Below, piece by piece: positions 56,555 to 64,000 of a stretch of 64,000 nucleotides of DNA; position 1 is the first letter of the stretch, and every line of letters begins with the position of its first letter. Source of the DNA: an uncultured Pelagibacteraceae bacterium (GTDB lineage: Bacteria > Pseudomonadota > Alphaproteobacteria > Pelagibacterales > Pelagibacteraceae). The stretch spans positions 1-64,000 of the forward strand of contig CACGGJ010000001.1 in the NCBI GenBank assembly GCA_902572515.1. The letters run 5' to 3'. Both the position numbers and the translations under genes were made by a program. A model generated the notes under the pieces. That model made no database searches. It saw only the letters and a list, made by a program, of their open reading frames with translations, and was not told where the DNA came from.

Positions 56555-58088
56555 AACATATTATATTACCACACCTATTTACTACCCATCAGCTAGACCT
56601 CATATGGGTCATGCATATTCAAGCATTATTGCAGATTTTTTTGCAAGATTTAAAAAAATTGATGATTATCAGGTTCATTTTCTTACTGGTACAGACGAAC
56701 ATGGATTAAAAATTCAAAGATCTGCAGAAAAAGCGGGGAAGGAGCCTCTCTTATTTTGTGATCAAATTAGTCAAACCTTTAGAGATCTCTCTGATACTTT
56801 GAATTTATCTAATACTGATTTTATAAGAACTACAGAAGTCAGACATAAAAAAACAGTTCAACATCTTTGGAATGAACTTGAGAAAAATGATGATATATAT
56901 TTATCAAACTATTCTGGATGGTATTCCGTATCAGATGAAGCCTTTTATAACGAGGACGAAATTGAGGAATTAGATGGAAAAAAAATTGCTATATCGTCAA
57001 AATCTCCTGTTGAATGGATTGAAGAAGAATCCTATTTTTTTAGACTCTCAAAATGGGAAAAACCTTTATTAGACTATTATGAAGCTAATCCAGATTTTAT
57101 TTTTCCGCGATCAAGAAAAAATGAAGTTATTAGTTTTGTAAAAAGTGGTCTTAAAGATCTTTCTGTAAGTAGAAAAAGTTTTTCATGGGGTATACCAGTT
57201 CCAAATAATAAAAATCATGTGATATATGTTTGGCTCGATGCTTTAACAAATTATTTAAGTGCATTAAATTATCCTAATACAAATGATGATTTATTTAAAA
57301 AATTTTGGCCAGCCTCAATACATTTAATTGGAAAAGATATACTAAGATTCCATGCTGTTTATTGGCCTGCCTTTTTATTAGCAGCAAAAATTGATTTACC
57401 AAAGAGAGTTTACGGACATGGATGGATACTATCTGGGGAAGAAAAAATGTCCAAATCTAAAGGAAATATTCTTGATCCAATTGAAATAATTAAAGAGTAT
57501 GGTCTAGATCCTTTAAGATACTACTTAATTAAAGAAGTTTCGTTTGGCAATGATGGAAATATATCTCAAGAAAGACTAGAAGATTGTATTAATAGTGATC
57601 TAGCTAACAATTTTGGAAATTTATGTCAGCGTGTAACCGCTTTTACAATAAAAAATTGTAATGGAAAAGTTCCATTAGAAGTTAAATTTCATAATGAGGA
57701 TTTATTAATACTTAATAAGTATAAAGATAATTTAGATAATATTAGGTCACAAATTGACAATCAAAATATTAATTTTTACATTGATTATATTGTAAATTCA
57801 CTTTTTGAAGCTAATAAATATTTTAATGATCAAGAACCATGGAAAAAGAAAGACGATATAATTAGATTAAATACTATTATTTACACTACTTTAGAAATTG
57901 TAAGAAAAATAAGTTTTTTACTATATCCAATTATTCCTGAATCTTCTTTAAAGGCATTAAAGATTTTTGACATTAAAGAAAAAAATATAAAATTAGATTC
58001 AGTTTCTAATAATGAGTATTTAACAAAGGGTAATAATATTAATAAAATAGACATACTTTTTAAAAAAATAGAAAAAAATAATGATTGA
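56547..58088 (+). CDS. metG: Methionine--tRNA ligase
   Basis: This 513-residue class I synthetase has YYITTPIYYPSARPHMGHAYS with the HIGH-type HMGH (about 19-22), the LTGTDEHGLKIQ segment, and the loop EKMSKSKGN (about 300). The region that holds zinc knuckles in other MetRS reads YSGWYSVSDEAFYNEDE with no cysteines. This is the alphaproteobacterial/mitochondrial form, which also lacks the C-terminal EMAP-like domain. It overlaps holB and tatD by 8 bases each. Confidence 0.96.
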   Translation: MDKTYYITTPIYYPSARPHMGHAYSSIIADFFARFKKIDDYQVHFLTGTDEHGLKIQRSAEKAGKEPLLFCDQISQTFRDLSDTLNLSNTDFIRTTEVRHKKTVQHLWNELEKNDDIYLSNYSGWYSVSDEAFYNEDEIEELDGKKIAISSKSPVEWIEEESYFFRLSKWEKPLLDYYEANPDFIFPRSRKNEVISFVKSGLKDLSVSRKSFSWGIPVPNNKNHVIYVWLDALTNYLSALNYPNTNDDLFKKFWPASIHLIGKDILRFHAVYWPAFLLAAKIDLPKRVYGHGWILSGEEKMSKSKGNILDPIEIIKEYGLDPLRYYLIKEVSFGNDGNISQERLEDCINSDLANNFGNLCQRVTAFTIKNCNGKVPLEVKFHNEDLLILNKYKDNLDNIRSQIDNQNINFYIDYIVNSLFEANKYFNDQEPWKKKDDIIRLNTIIYTTLEIVRKISFLLYPIIPESSLKALKIFDIKEKNIKLDSVSNNEYLTKGNNINKIDILFKKIEKNND

Positions 58089-58848
58089 TTCACACTGTCA
58101 TCTAGATCATGAACCATTATTAAGTGATTTAGCTAATGTAATACAAAGATCAAAAGAAGTGGGTATAGAAAAATTATTAACCATCTCAACTTCGTTTGAA
58201 AGTTTTTCTAGAGTAAAAGAATTAATTAATAAAGATGAGATGATCTATGGTACTATTGGTATTCATCCTCATGAAAGTTCTACAAATATTATCTCTTCAA
58301 AACAGATTATTGAGAATCTAAATGAATACTCAAAAATTATTGGAATTGGTGAAACTGGGTTAGATTTTTATTATAATAATAGTGAAAAAGACAAACAGAT
58401 AGCAAGTTTCAAAGAACATATAGATGCATCCATAAAAACCAATATTCCATTAATTGTTCATTCAAGAGATGCAGAAAAAGAAACTTTTGAGATTTTAAAT
58501 GAATATAAAAATGAAAACCTTAAAATTTTGATGCATTGTTTTACTGGCTCTAAAGAATTTTCAGAAAAACTAATGACTTTAAATTCATTCTTTTCAGCAA
58601 GTGGTATCATTACTTTTAAAAACTCATTGGATTTACAAGACACATTCAAATCAATTCCAATGGATAATATCTTAATTGAAACTGATAGTCCGTTTTTAGC
58701 ACCCGTACCTAAAAGAGGAAAAAAAAATGAACCATCATTCATTGATTTTACTGCTGCAAAATTAGCTGAAATTAAAAATATATCCAAAGAGGATCTTATT
58801 AAAAAGACTACAGATAACTTTAATAAACTATTTTTTAATCGAAATTAA
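58081..58848 (+). CDS. tatD: TatD-family metal-dependent hydrolase
   Basis: This 255-residue TIM-barrel enzyme has metal-binding DSHCHLDH (residues 3-10), the glutamate in GIGETGLDFYYN (about 94-105), HSRDAEKETFEIL, MHCFTGS and ETDSPFLAP. Members act as 3'-5' DNA exonucleases or D-aminoacyl-tRNA deacylase-like enzymes. It is coupled to the following gene by TAATG. Confidence 0.93.
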   Translation: MIDSHCHLDHEPLLSDLANVIQRSKEVGIEKLLTISTSFESFSRVKELINKDEMIYGTIGIHPHESSTNIISSKQIIENLNEYSKIIGIGETGLDFYYNNSEKDKQIASFKEHIDASIKTNIPLIVHSRDAEKETFEILNEYKNENLKILMHCFTGSKEFSEKLMTLNSFFSASGIITFKNSLDLQDTFKSIPMDNILIETDSPFLAPVPKRGKKNEPSFIDFTAAKLAEIKNISKEDLIKKTTDNFNKLFFNRN

Positions 58849-59618
58849 TGCAATTTATTATTCTAGGCTGTGGTAGTTCAATGGGCGTACCAAGACCAGA
58901 TGGTTTCTTTGGAAATTGTGATCCTAATTATAAAAAAAATTATAGAACAAGATGTTCAGCTTTAATAAAAACCACAGATGAAAATATTCTTATAGATACA
59001 TCTCCTGACCTACGACAACAACTTTTAAAACATAAAATAAAAAAAATTAATAAAGTATTATATTCTCACATGCATGGTGATCAAACTCATGGAATAAATG
59101 ATTTGAGATCTTTTTATATAAACAGCAAAAAACAGATTGATGTTTATGCTGATAAATATACCTCTAAATATCTCAATTCTACATTTTCTTATATATTTAA
59201 AAGCTATTCAAAAGAATATCCTGCAACACTAAAACTTAATAAACTGCCAAAAAAAATATTTACAAAAAATAATAATAAAAAAATTGGTATTCAAACAATT
59301 ATGGTTGAACATGGTAAAGTAAAATCAAATTGTTTTATAATTAATAAAAAATTAGCTTATATAAGTGATGTAAGTAAAATTTATAAAAAAGATCATAAAT
59401 ATTTTAGAAATCTTCGATATTTAATTATTGATTGCTTATGGTACAATTATCATCCATCACATTTTAATTTAGAAACTTCACTTGCTGTAATTAAAAAATT
59501 CAAACCCAAAAAAGCTATTCTTACAAACTTATCACCAGTACTAGATTATAAAGCACTAAACAAAATAATACCAAAAAATGTTATTCCAGCACATGATGGA
59601 TTAACAATAAACTTATAA
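58848..59618 (+). CDS. MBL-fold metallohydrolase, PhnP-like
   Basis: This 256-residue hydrolase begins ILGCGSSMGVPRPDGFFGNCD and has the metal motif SHMHGDQTHGINDLR (HxHxDxxH type), VEHGKVKSNCFII, DCLWYNYHPSHF and the terminal PAHDGLTINL. It matches the PhnP/cyclic-phosphodiesterase branch that follows tatD in many alphaproteobacteria. There is no phosphonate gene near, so a PhnP role in phosphonate use is doubtful. Its last 6 bases overlap the convergent gene. Confidence 0.88.
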   Translation: MQFIILGCGSSMGVPRPDGFFGNCDPNYKKNYRTRCSALIKTTDENILIDTSPDLRQQLLKHKIKKINKVLYSHMHGDQTHGINDLRSFYINSKKQIDVYADKYTSKYLNSTFSYIFKSYSKEYPATLKLNKLPKKIFTKNNNKKIGIQTIMVEHGKVKSNCFIINKKLAYISDVSKIYKKDHKYFRNLRYLIIDCLWYNYHPSHFNLETSLAVIKKFKPKKAILTNLSPVLDYKALNKIIPKNVIPAHDGLTINL

Positions 59619-60155
59619 GCTATTTTCTATAGCTTTAATTATTTTTTTTGAAGTTGGTTTTGTAAATGATGCGAATGTATCTTGAACTTTACCTTCTTTG
59701 TTAATTAAAATTTTATGAAAATTCCACTTAGGTTCTGCCGACTTACCATGATTTTCTTTTGCCCATTTAAAAAGGTCATGAGCATCATTGCCTTTAACTT
59801 CAGTTAATGTCGTAAGAGGAAAGTTAATATTAAAATTTACTTCACAAAATTCTTTAATATCAGAATTATTATTTTTTTCTTGATTAAACGAGTTAGATGG
59901 AACACCAAGAACAATTAAACCTTTTTCTTTATATAAATCCCACAATTCTTGTAATTCATCATATTGTTTTGTAAATCCACAGTAACTTGCTGTGTTTACA
60001 ACTAAAATAACTTTATTTTTGTAATCTTTAAAATTAATTGTCTCACCAGTTATACTCTCTATACTAAAATCATAAATTTTTTTTTCATAGTTCGCAATTG
60101 CTGAAGTTTTAAAAAAAAACATAATTATAGAAAATAAAAATATTACTTTTCTCAT
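59613..60155 (-). CDS. Glutathione peroxidase family protein, exported
   Basis: This 180-residue thiol peroxidase has the active-site segment VNTASYCGFTKQYDELQELW, with cysteine (not selenocysteine). The glutamine region is VPSNSFNQEKNN and the late tryptophan is in WNFHKILINKEG. A signal peptide (about 1-21) places it in the periplasm, where it would reduce peroxides, probably with thioredoxin-like donors. It overlaps nhaA by four bases (ATGA) and is cotranscribed with it. Confidence 0.9.
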   Translation of the reverse strand: MRKVIFLFSIIMFFFKTSAIANYEKKIYDFSIESITGETINFKDYKNKVILVVNTASYCGFTKQYDELQELWDLYKEKGLIVLGVPSNSFNQEKNNNSDIKEFCEVNFNINFPLTTLTEVKGNDAHDLFKWAKENHGKSAEPKWNFHKILINKEGKVQDTFASFTKPTSKKIIKAIENSL

Positions 60156-61333
60156 TTATTAGGTTTATTTGGTGTAAGTAATATTAAAAAATAACCAAAT
60201 AAAGTTGATAACAACGATCCAGTTAATACACCAATTTTCACACCATCCATATATTGCATGTTTTCAACAAAAGCTAAATTTCCAACAAATAAACTCATTG
60301 TAAAACCAATACCAGTTAGAACTCCTACACCATAAAAATTGTACCAACTTGTATCATTTGGCATTTGAGCTACTTTCAATTTTATAGAGACGTAAGAGAA
60401 TACAAAAACACCTAGCTGCTTACCAAGGAATAATCCTAATACGATTCCAAGTGGAACTTTATCAAGTAATGAAGCGAACGATAAACCTTCAAGAGATACT
60501 CCAGCATTTGCAAATGCAAATAAAGGCATTATTCCAAAAGCAACATATGGACTAATTGCGTGTTCAATTTTTATTAATAATGAAAAATCTTTTTCTTTTT
60601 TTCTATGAGGAATTGTCATAGCTAACAAAACTCCAGCAATAGTAGCGTGTATTCCTGAATTATGTGTAAAATCCCAAAGAAAAAGTCCTACAACCAAGTA
60701 AGGCAGAAACTTTTTAATATTAAATTTGTTAATTAATAACAAAACAATAAAAGCTAATAACATTAAAGTTAAATATTTAATACTTAAATCACCAGAATAG
60801 AAAAGGGCAATAATTACTATGGCTCCTAAATCATCAATTATAGCTAAAGCTGTTAAAAATACTTTTAATGATAAAGGAACTCTTTTTCCTAACAAAGATA
60901 AAACTCCTAAAGAAAAAGCAATGTCTGTAGCTGATGGAATTGCCCATCCATTTAAAGTTTCACTATCACCTAAATTTATAAAAACATAAAACAGTGCAGG
61001 AACCAACATTCCACCTACTGCAGCTATTATTGGTAATAAAGCTTGTTTAATATTAGAAAGTTCACCTTGTAAAAATTCTCTTTTAATCTCTAAAGTAACA
61101 AAGAAAAAAAAGATTGCCATCAAGGCATCATTGATCCAATGCAATACTGATAATTTTAATCCAAAATTATTAATACCTATAAATAAATACTTATTTAAAG
61201 TAGCAAAATATAAATCTGCTAACCCAGAATTGCTTATAAATAATGCAATTATTGCAGCAAACAACAATACAAGTCCACTTGCAGCTTCTAATTTAAAAAA
61301 CCATCTAAAAGGCTTAGATATATAATTAATCAT
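60152..61333 (-). CDS. nhaA: Na+/H+ antiporter NhaA
   Basis: This 393-residue inner-membrane protein has about twelve helices and exchanges sodium for protons. Key features: FFFVTLEIKREFLQGEL (about 75-92), GWAIPSATDIAFSLGVL (about 128-144), the ion-binding aspartates in ALAIIDDLGAIVIIALFY (about 165-182) and the HSGIHATIAGV segment. Length is usual. For a marine cell it is a pH and sodium homeostasis protein. Gpx follows and a zinc-ribbon gene precedes it on the same strand. Confidence 0.95.
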   Translation of the reverse strand: MINYISKPFRWFFKLEAASGLVLLFAAIIALFISNSGLADLYFATLNKYLFIGINNFGLKLSVLHWINDALMAIFFFFVTLEIKREFLQGELSNIKQALLPIIAAVGGMLVPALFYVFINLGDSETLNGWAIPSATDIAFSLGVLSLLGKRVPLSLKVFLTALAIIDDLGAIVIIALFYSGDLSIKYLTLMLLAFIVLLLINKFNIKKFLPYLVVGLFLWDFTHNSGIHATIAGVLLAMTIPHRKKEKDFSLLIKIEHAISPYVAFGIMPLFAFANAGVSLEGLSFASLLDKVPLGIVLGLFLGKQLGVFVFSYVSIKLKVAQMPNDTSWYNFYGVGVLTGIGFTMSLFVGNLAFVENMQYMDGVKIGVLTGSLLSTLFGYFLILLTPNKPNK

Positions 61334-61339
61334 AAAAAA

Positions 61340-61837
61340 TTAAATTAGGTCTATAATAAATAGTTTTATATCTTGCAATGTTTCAAAAAGGTTAAATAGT
61401 ATAATTTCTAATCCTGGAAAAACATTAATTAGTGGAGTTTTTAGAGTATCTAGCAAGATAATTAATGCTACAAAAGATATAATAAATACTATTAAATAAG
61501 AAAAAAACTTACTTCCCTTATTTTCTGTTTTTTTAAGTGTAGTTGTATTTTTTTGTTTATCTGAATTTTTTTCTTTTTTTTTATTATTTATTTCAGTTTT
61601 AATTATTTCTTCTTGTTGTTGTTTCTCTTCTATTTTATCCTCTTTATTTTCAGCTTTTGTTTCAATGTCTTCACTGATAATTTCCTGTTTTAACTCTAGT
61701 ATTTCATTATTTTTTTCTTGGATATTATAAAACCAAACATGATTACATGATCCACATTGCAAATCCCTACCTTCATCTGGTATTAAAGAAATATCAATTT
61801 TGAATTTCTTGTTACAATTTGGACAAGTAATAATCAT
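61340..61837 (-). CDS. Zinc-ribbon (MJ0042-type) membrane-anchored protein
   Basis: This 165-residue protein begins with a zinc ribbon: CPNCNKKF (Cys5, Cys8) and LQCGSCNHVW (Cys27, Cys30). A very acidic/lysine-rich linker (about 45-110) with Q/E repeats follows, then one hydrophobic helix (about 112-131), which puts the ribbon in the cytoplasm. Alphaproteobacterial homologues often lie near ftsX or other cell-envelope genes. Role unknown. Upstream on the other strand lies tRNA-Pro. Confidence 0.82.
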   Translation of the reverse strand: MIITCPNCNKKFKIDISLIPDEGRDLQCGSCNHVWFYNIQEKNNEILELKQEIISEDIETKAENKEDKIEEKQQQEEIIKTEINNKKKEKNSDKQKNTTTLKKTENKGSKFFSYLIVFIISFVALIILLDTLKTPLINVFPGLEIILFNLFETLQDIKLFIIDLI

Positions 61838-61931
61838 GCTTCGTTATATAACAGATTTTAATCAAATTTCTGTTAATTTTGGCTTCTTTATACGTTGAAA
61901 TTATCAATAACTGCTGTATTAGTACTCGGAT

Positions 61932-62008
<77 letters not shown>

Positions 62009-62014
62009 TCTTTT

Positions 62015-62296
62015 ATGAAAAAAGCTATTATATACAATCCAAATAAAAATCCTATGCAATCTGGTTTAGCAAAAAGTGATAAATGGATTTTAGAATTTAA
62101 AACAAAAAATCCAACAAAAAATCCTTTAATGGGTTGGGAGAGCTCATCTGACACCTATACAGAATTAAAATTAGAATTTTCTTCAAAGGAATTAGCAATT
62201 AATTATGCAAAAAAAAAGAAAATAGATTTTGAATTAATTGAACCACGTAAAAGAAAAACTGTAAAAAAATCTTATGCTGATAATTTTTTAAAGTAA
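62015..62296 (+). CDS. Complex I accessory subunit, NDUFS4-like (ETC complex I subunit region)
   Basis: This 93-residue protein matches the alphaproteobacterial homologue of mitochondrial NDUFS4 (18 kDa subunit). It shows AIIYNPNKNPMQSGLAKSDKW, then ILEFKTKNPTKNPLMGWESS, SDTYTELKLEF and the FSSKELAINYAKKKKID block. It would stabilise the peripheral arm of NADH:ubiquinone oxidoreductase. It lies away from any nuo operon. Its start is 6 bases after the tRNA-Pro CCA and its end 3 bases before the next gene. Confidence 0.9.
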   Translation: MKKAIIYNPNKNPMQSGLAKSDKWILEFKTKNPTKNPLMGWESSSDTYTELKLEFSSKELAINYAKKKKIDFELIEPRKRKTVKKSYADNFLK

Positions 62297-62299
62297 ATA

Positions 62300-63292
62300 A
62301 TGTTTAGATTTTTTACACAACGAAATTGGTTTCTCTGGTCATGGTTTGGATCAGCAATTATTTTATCATCACTTTGGATACAGGTTAAAATTGATGTTAA
62401 AATAAACGAGTGGTTTGGTGAATTTTACGACATGATACAAAAAGCATTAGGTGCACCAAATTCAATTACTATAGAAGAGTATTGGGCAAGCTTATTATCA
62501 TTTATTACATTGGCTGCCATGTATGTAGGAGTTGCTGTAGTAGTCAGTTTTTTTACTTCACACTATTTGTTTAGATGGAGAACAGCAATGGTTGAGTGGT
62601 ACCACAGTGTATATGACAAAGCTCGAAAAATAGAAGGAGCCGCACAAAGAGTACAAGAAGATACAATCAAATTTTCAAGAATAATGGAGTCGTTAGGCAC
62701 AAGTTTAATTGAAGCATTAATGATCTTGATCGAGTTTATGCCTATATTATTTGGTCTAAGCATTGGAATACCTATTTTCTTTTTTGGCGATTGGGATTAT
62801 GGCTTAATTGTTGGTGCATTGATCTGGTCTGTAGGAGGAACAATTTTTTTAATAGTGCTTGGGCTTATCCTGAGATTAGTTGGTGTTGAATACGATCTAC
62901 AAAAAAAAGAAGCTGCCTATAGAAAAATTCTTGTAATAGCCGAAGATGATGGAACTGTAAGACCAAAAACTATTGAAGAATTATTTGATGGGGTAAGAAA
63001 TATTCATTTTTTAAGTTATATAAGGTACTTATATTTTAATATTGGGAGAATTGCCTATTTACAAGCTAATGTTTTATCAGCATATGTATTTTTAGCACCT
63101 GCAATTGTTGCTGGAGCTGTTACACTTGGTGTAATGCAACAAATAATAAGAGCATTTGGAAGAGTAGAGGGATCAATGCAGTATATTTTAAAAGCATGGC
63201 CTACAATCATAGAGCTTGCTAGTGTGTATAAACGTTTAAGAGAATTTGAGTCAAAGATCAATAATCCAGAGTCAATTGAAGAAAAAATTTAA
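62300..63292 (+). CDS. SbmA/BacA-like family transporter
   Basis: This 330-residue inner-membrane protein resembles SbmA/BacA, proton-driven peptide importers with the fold of an ABC membrane domain but no ATPase. Characteristic parts: FTQRNWFLWSWFGSAIIL at the start, QVKIDVKINEWFGEFYDMIQ, FRWRTAMVEWYHSVYD and EGAAQRVQEDTIKFSRI (about 113-129). It is shorter than E. coli SbmA (406 residues). Substrate may be peptides or modified peptides; no partner gene is near. It overlaps glpX by one base (TAATG). Confidence 0.87.
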   Translation: MFRFFTQRNWFLWSWFGSAIILSSLWIQVKIDVKINEWFGEFYDMIQKALGAPNSITIEEYWASLLSFITLAAMYVGVAVVVSFFTSHYLFRWRTAMVEWYHSVYDKARKIEGAAQRVQEDTIKFSRIMESLGTSLIEALMILIEFMPILFGLSIGIPIFFFGDWDYGLIVGALIWSVGGTIFLIVLGLILRLVGVEYDLQKKEAAYRKILVIAEDDGTVRPKTIEELFDGVRNIHFLSYIRYLYFNIGRIAYLQANVLSAYVFLAPAIVAGAVTLGVMQQIIRAFGRVEGSMQYILKAWPTIIELASVYKRLREFESKINNPESIEEKI

Positions 63293-64000
63293 TGACCATT
63301 GACAAAAGTTTTATAGATCAATTTATAAATGTATCTTCAAAAGCAGCATTATCTTCTTCATATTTAGTTGGTAAAAAAGATAAAATTGCAGCTGATAAAG
63401 CTGCGGTCGATTCCATGAGATCTGAGTTAAATAAAATGAACATTCGGGGAGAAATAGTTATAGGTGAAGGCGAATTAGATGAAGCGCCTATGCTTTATAT
63501 TGGAGAGAAGGTTGGCAATAAAAATGGACCTGAACTAGATATTGCTGTTGATCCTTTGGAAGGAACAAATTTTGTTGCAAATAATCTTCCAGGTGCACTA
63601 TCAGTAATTGCTATTTCAGAAAAAAATAATTTATTAAATGCACCCGAAACGTATATGGAGAAAATTTCAACTAGAGTAACAGAAAAAAATGTAATTGATT
63701 TAGATTTCTCAGTTAAAAAAAATATTAGTAATTTAAGTGACTATTTAAATAAAAATCCTGAGAATGTTACCGCATGTATTCTCGATCGGCCTAGACATAC
63801 TAAAATAATTGATGAACTAAAACAATTAAAAGTTAAACTAAAATTAATTTCAGATGGTGATGTATCTGGAGCTTTATTAGTTACAGATAAAAGTCACAAA
63901 GTTGATATATTTTTGGGAATTGGAGGGGGGCCAGAAGGTGTATTAGCTGCTTCGGCTTTAGATTCTTTTGGCTGTAGTTTTCAAGGAAGATTTTTATTTG
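63292..64000 (+). CDS. glpX: Fructose-1,6-bisphosphatase class II (5' part)
   Basis: The frame is open to the end of the window (236 codons seen of about 320). The start ATG overlaps the preceding stop (TAATG). GlpX motifs: NIRGEIVIGEGELDEAPMLYIGE (about 50-72) and the metal site DIAVDPLEGTNFVANNLPGA (about 82-101). ACILDRPRH and LISDGDVSGALL follow, then IFLGIGGGPEGVLAA (about 212-226). It dephosphorylates fructose-1,6-bisphosphate in gluconeogenesis. Confidence 0.95.
   Translation, partial: MTIDKSFIDQFINVSSKAALSSSYLVGKKDKIAADKAAVDSMRSELNKMNIRGEIVIGEGELDEAPMLYIGEKVGNKNGPELDIAVDPLEGTNFVANNLPGALSVIAISEKNNLLNAPETYMEKISTRVTEKNVIDLDFSVKKNISNLSDYLNKNPENVTACILDRPRHTKIIDELKQLKVKLKLISDGDVSGALLVTDKSHKVDIFLGIGGGPEGVLAASALDSFGCSFQGRFLF

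Overview
This is a window of a very AT-rich, gene-dense bacterial chromosome. Gene content, gene order, TAATG stop/start overlaps and encoded proteins point to a free-living alphaproteobacterium of the SAR11 clade (Candidatus Pelagibacter or a close relative). This is inferred from recognised families; no database search was run. I see no IS element, prophage, CRISPR array or rRNA, and no gene-free stretch longer than about 300 bases.

Layout. 1-4131: general L-amino-acid ABC transporter aapJ(partial)-aapQ-aapM-aapP, with a strong terminator after the binding protein. 4322-4693: small XRE regulator. 4757-4956: tRNA-Asn and tRNA-Cys on the minus strand. 5081-11788: valS, ilvD, manC/PMI and a PhoR-type kinase joined by TAATG overlaps. 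11895-17834: the phosphate regulon core pstS / pstC-pstA-pstB-phoU-phoB. 17823-19124 (minus): a small membrane protein, a thioredoxin-type arsenate reductase and an aquaglyceroporin, an AqpS-like arsenate detoxification operon. 19181-20062: PhyH-type dioxygenase. 20195-24258: zinc uptake (znuA divergent from znuC-znuB-zur) with an Ldh-family dehydrogenase coupled to zur. 24250-25343 (minus): erpA-like and exonuclease III genes. 25394-36195: dgt, argS, nagZ, scpAB, tatABC, serS, yajC, secDF. 36250-38818: acetoacetyl-CoA synthetase and a PuuD-like membrane protein. 38869-47013: uvrA divergent from ssb-gyrA-coaD-ppi-tgt. 47098-51172: tRNA-Lys, M48 protease, DUF502 protein, recG, sdhE, tRNA-Ser. 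51259-59618: rarD, mltB (frameshifted), rlpA-like, dacA, tmk, holB, metG, tatD, PhnP-like hydrolase. 59613-61837 (minus): glutathione peroxidase, nhaA, zinc-ribbon protein. 61932-64000: tRNA-Pro, NDUFS4-like complex I subunit, SbmA/BacA-like transporter, and the start of glpX.

Main regulatory reading. Three promoters carry an 18-bp direct-repeat Pho box (TTGTAAC-N4-TTGTAAC type) exactly 10 bp upstream of a -10 hexamer: pstS, pstC and, on the other strand, the arsenate operon. The arsenate operon therefore looks like a member of the phosphate-starvation regulon and has no arsR beside it. Two near-identical 13-bp Zur palindromes sit between znuA and znuC. Several promoters put the start codon at or within a few bases of the predicted +1, suggesting leaderless mRNAs; the NDUFS4 gene starts 6 nt after a tRNA 3' end. 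Other points of interest are a queuine tRNA-ribosyltransferase that has lost two of its three zinc-binding cysteines, a single-base frameshift in an 8-T run of mltB, and a GC-rich island inside ilvD.
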